Origin: Nemertoderma westbladi
Taxonomy: Eukaryota > Xenacoelomorpha > Nemertodermatida > Nemertodermatidae
Assembly: GCA_032718475.1 (NCBI GenBank)
Contig: JAUCBJ010008011.1
Location: 1 to 30,846, forward strand
Direction: 5' to 3'
DNA: 30,846 nucleotides
Below are positions 28,042 through 30,846 of this stretch, piece after piece. Within the stretch, counting starts at the first letter, position 1; every line of letters starts with the position of its first letter. Under the pieces are notes generated by a model that did no database searches, was not told where the DNA came from, and saw only the letters and a list, made by a program, of their open reading frames with translations. The position numbers and the translations under genes are program-made.

Positions 28042-28249
28042 ATCGATGTGTTCTAACTGCGCCGCGAGCTGTTTCGGTGACTCCAACTGTCTACAGTTCT
28101 GTGGCGACGTCTGTCTCGGTAAACGCAAAAGGGTCGCACCTTATGACGCCATGGCAACGAGGAAGACGCGTGGTTGTCACCAGTGTATTGAAGGGTGCAA
28201 CGGGAATCAAGACTGCCAGCAGTTCTGCGGCGATACCTGTCTCGGCTAA
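28042..28249 (+). CDS. Cysteine-rich precursor, terminal exon with modules 3-4
   Basis: Begins with one base completing the Arg codon, then Ser-Met and the third module at precursor residues 96-117, followed by LGKRKR. A 13-residue spacer ending KTR leads to the fourth module (138-159), which ends CLG at the TAA stop (28247-28249). Modules 2, 3 and 4 have identical Cys spacing (2-3-5-3-3) and a shared Phe-Cys-x-Asp-x-Cys-Leu-Gly end. Module 4 exposes its amidation Gly at the C-terminus, as final peptides in prohormones often do. The ATG at 28046 is internal and not a start. Total precursor about 161 residues. No AATAAA lies within about 70 bases of the stop. Confidence 0.82.
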
Positions 28250-28337
28250 TCACCAGAATTTAACTACCTTTTTTCTCATAACAACTTTTATGGATGATGT
28301 TTATTAGATGTGTCTAAATTATTTTTCCCCATAGTAT

Positions 28338-28656
28338 CTATCATTAGCCCCTCCACATTACCAACCAACTGTATCGCATGTAAATGTGACAATATAAACA
28401 ATAATTGTGTTACAAACCACCACAGCGAAGTATTGCAGTGTTCATTATAATTATCATACCAAAAATTATTCATAGTTGCTAATATCATTAGTAAGATTGA
28501 AGAAACACAGGATAAACTGATTTTTCCTTCGGATATCAAACAGCTCTCGTATTGTTTTAGACAAGTCAATGTACAATCTGTACCTCGAAAAGTTACGAAC
28601 GCTAATAGTCGGTCAATCATTGATGAAATTGAACCGCACTGGGTACGCGTCATGTA
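28338..28656 (+). pseudogene. Possible decayed receptor exons (weak GAIN-like trace)
   Basis: After an acceptor-like TTTTTCCCCATAG (ending 28335), one plus frame encodes a Cys-rich stretch (NCIACKCDNINNNCVTN). It meets a TAA near 28448, then stays open for about 68 codons with IVANIISKIEETQDKLIFP and SDIKQLSYCF up to a TAG. The second part faintly resembles the helical part of adhesion-GPCR GAIN domains. The opposite strand is also open (28288-28695), so the coding strand is not certain. I give this as a lead, not an identification. Confidence 0.22.
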
Positions 28657-28669
28657 GTCTATCAAAAGT

Positions 28670-29122
28670 TTAGAAATTATTATACATACAGACACAGACT
28701 TCTATTACTAATCTGCCGGCCGCTAGGAGGCGAATTGTAAGAAACATAGAACTAGCTATAATTATAAAACCAACGTTGTCCTGCTCCACTAATTGTACTG
28801 CAGAACAATGCCATTTCCTATCACCAGTTGGCTGCCAGAGATCGTTTAACATGCCTTGCCCATTGGAAGAGATCTTCAGCAGATCTCCCAATCCTAGGTA
28901 GCAGAAGTCTCCTGAATGACCAACCGGGCCAATCAGCGTCTGAACACACTGAAGTTTGGTGTGAACAACTTGGGGTATCCGCTCCACTCCAGGTAGGTGT
29001 ACGTTAGAATTTCGCATTTTTACAATTAGACAACAATAATTGGTAATGCCTGTTCGACACTGCTGAAAAGTGTTTGGATACCATCCATTCAACGGCAAAT
29101 CAGTAAGTATGAGGTCCTTCAA
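28670..29122. other. Region open on both strands, unidentified
   Basis: The minus strand has a 150-codon frame. The plus strand has two overlapping open frames of 75-78 codons, one containing STNCTAEQCHFLSPVGCQ and the other ending in APLQ before GTAGGT, a donor-like word at 28997. Composition is less AT-rich than the flanks, suggesting present or past coding. I recognise no family on either strand. Confidence 0.25.
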
Positions 29123-29182
29123 GTGGATTTGTAGTCTTCCTCTGCTTCGACTACCAGTGATCTGATTGCAGCAACGGTAATG

Positions 29183-29270
29183 GTAGGCTTACTGCTTATC
29201 GTCCTACTGCTTATCGGCCTACTGCTTATCGGCCTACTTATAGGCCTATTGTAGTCACTATAGGCCTATT
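29183..29270. repeat. 15-bp tandem repeat (ACTGCTTATCGGCCT)n
   Basis: Three to four copies of ACTGCTTATC(G)GCCT at 15-bp spacing from 29191, followed by two CTATAGGCCTATTG or similar words. Non-coding. Confidence 0.75.
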
Positions 29271-30235
29271 GTTATTTTCCTTACTAACTAATAATGTTCA
29301 ACCAAATTCTACCCCCATTTTTATTTGTGCTGATCTAATGTTTGTGTGCCACATTAATGTTTGCGGCCATCGTACTTTCGTAAAAAATCCATATTACTGA
29401 AACTTCAATTACATTTTCTAAATGTGAAGAATTTATGTCTTGTAAAGAAACCCCATTGTAATTATAATAAGAAAAATAGTGTGATAATCAGATCTAATAT
29501 ACCGGAACGCTATAGGCATTCGACCAACTTTGTATTTTATGAATCAACAACTCAAACTTAAATTCATGTCTAATATTCTTATTATTACATTTCTGAATGA
29601 AATGGCTCCAAATTTTTTTTATAACCAACTCACTCTCGTCAAAGTTTAAATACTTAAAATATGCCACCAACCCCTACTAATTTTTTTTAATTATTACCAA
29701 TTGACACCTTCAAATATCGGAATCAATATTATCATATAATTCCTCATCGCAGCTGATAGGGCCTATCGAAAATCTAGACATGATATAAAGTCGCCCTACC
29801 TAAAAGCTTCCTATCTCTTCACAAATCCAGCAATGTGTCATAACTCTCTGCTATAACAATAAACACTTAAATCCCTTCAACATAAATTCAATCCCCCGTT
29901 ACAACTGTTCCAACGTAAAAAATATTATTTAGAACCAAATTGATAAAAAAAAAAACAATAATTCCTAAATTGTGGTGGTCTTCTTGTTCATTCACAGCGT
30001 ATTTAATCGAATACCTGAATCTTCAAATAGCGTTCCAATACCATTTATATTCCAATGTAAAGAATATGATGGGAAATAAAATTTGTGTTGGTTGTATAAT
30101 AAACTAAAACATTAGAAGCATGGAGGCCGGATGAACGAGCAATTATTTATATTAGGAGGTCCATTACCTAATTATTTACCGGTAATAATTTGCGCCATAA
30201 TGTTTTGATAGCCTAATTCATCTATAATTTAAACC
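29271..30235. other. AT-rich intergenic, nothing recognised
   Basis: One 66-codon plus frame (29361-29561) is Lys/Asn/Ser-rich with no recognisable motif. The rest has poly-T, poly-A and CCAAATT-type words only. Confidence 0.45.
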
Positions 30236-30320
30236 TATATATGGGTCATTCTCTTCAAAAGTGGCCAAAATGGTGCTCAAAAATAGGTGCTCCACTTTTG
30301 AAGAGAATGACCCATATATA
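30236..30320. repeat. Perfect long hairpin, 29-bp arms, 27-base loop
   Basis: The left arm 30236-30264 (TATATATGGGTCATTCTCTT onward, ending AAAAGTGG) is matched without mismatch by the right arm 30292-30320. The loop holds CCAAAATGGTGCTCAAAAAT. It could be a foldback MITE, a fused pair of terminal inverted repeats, or a small-RNA-type hairpin. It resembles words at 380-411. Confidence 0.85.
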
Positions 30321-30846
30321 CATTTTTAATATGTGACGTGGTTTGGAACGAACCCCTATCCTTTAGCTTCTACTAAATTCCATGCCATATTATCTTGTGT
30401 ATGCCCTTGCAGACTTGCAGTGCGGTGTAATGTCATGTAATCATGTACCTTAAAAATTCAGGGCAATAATGCGGGCGGGACTGTTCCATGCCATAGTTTG
30501 ATACTATGCCATAGGCCTACTATGAAGATAAACTATGGAGTCCATGTCTGCAACTAAATGTGGAATATGGTTATCAGTACCTAATATATTTATTACCCAT
30601 AATTACCCAAATTATTGGTATTATACATGAACATAGGGGGTAAACACTAGGCCTCCACACCTGCACCTACAGTAGGCCTACTTGTAGGCAGGTTAGTAAA
30701 GGAGAGCAGGTTACAGAGGCGGGTTGAAACGAACAAAAACAATAAACGAGAGTTCGGAACATTGTAGAAAATCAAATTTAATTGAGAATCAACAGTCAGA
30801 TGTATAGGCCTACCGACTTACGGTACATGTACTATAGGTGTATGTG
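30321..30846. other. Intergenic, nothing recognised
   Basis: Mixed AT-rich DNA with several TAGGCCTA/GTAGGCCTAC words (30513, 30647, 30673, 30806). No open frame of note. Confidence 0.45.

Noticed and set aside
28046-28249. Separate small gene starting at the ATG at 28046
   Set aside because: An acceptor AG lies at 28040-28041 and the phase joins exactly to the upstream exon, and alone it would lack a signal peptide.
28053-28253. Minus-strand Arg/Ser-rich frame opposite the peptide exon
   Set aside because: Antisense shadow. The plus frame has the repeated cysteine modules and the matching splice phase.

Overview
The window looks like nuclear DNA of a marine invertebrate, most likely a deuterostome and plausibly an echinoderm. 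It is AT-rich and gene-poor. It holds GT-AG introns, BEL/Pao and APE-type non-LTR retroelements, a tRNA-headed SINE, several micro- and minisatellites, and many copies of the word TAGGCCTA. The host assignment is an inference from general character; no marker gene settles it.

Layout. 1-2080: AT-rich intergenic DNA with small repeats. 2083-2815: a decayed tubulin-tyrosine-ligase-like (TTLL) C-terminal copy. 4355-6366: three unrelated tandem arrays (12-bp, 15-bp and 35-bp units). 7641-9218: a 63-bp satellite. 9219-21176: an 11,958-bp BEL/Pao LTR retrotransposon on the minus strand, inserted into that satellite. Its LTRs are 1,257 bp each and differ at only two positions that I can find, and it is flanked by the 5-bp duplication CTGTT. 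The satellite resumes at 21177. 21251-21419: a tRNA-derived SINE. 21877-25211: a composite of broken LINEs. It starts with an APE endonuclease part of one lineage, fused to a CR1-like RT tail that is itself split at 23796-24640 by a GC-rich, 5'-truncated retro-insertion. 25341-25913: inverted 15-bp arrays. 25916-26375: another RT fragment on the minus strand. 26826-28249: the one host gene that looks intact. From 28300 on there are only weak coding traces, a short repeat and a perfect 29-bp-arm hairpin.

Host gene. Two coding exons encode a secreted precursor of about 161 residues. It has a signal peptide and four tandem six-cysteine modules separated by dibasic sites. Three modules share the exact spacing C-x2-C-x3-C-x5-C-x3-C-x3-C and end in Leu-Gly, followed by Lys-Arg or the stop. 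This is the layout of a multi-peptide, C-terminally amidated prohormone, and I do not recognise the family.

Retrotransposon. The BEL/Pao copy keeps gag (DUF1759-like core and zinc knuckles) and an aspartic protease. It then jumps in frame to the last part of RNase H, so the RT is gone, and no integrase is recognisable. The near-identical LTRs suggest a recent insertion, so it may be a non-autonomous element moved in trans. No tRNA-type primer site (TGG...) adjoins the 5' LTR. Instead, the first 12 internal bases (ATAACGGATATA in the sense strand) are exactly complementary to a 12-mer inside the LTR. This resembles the self-priming layout known from Tf1. The gag-pro frame also carries an unexpected cluster of consensus 5' splice sites.
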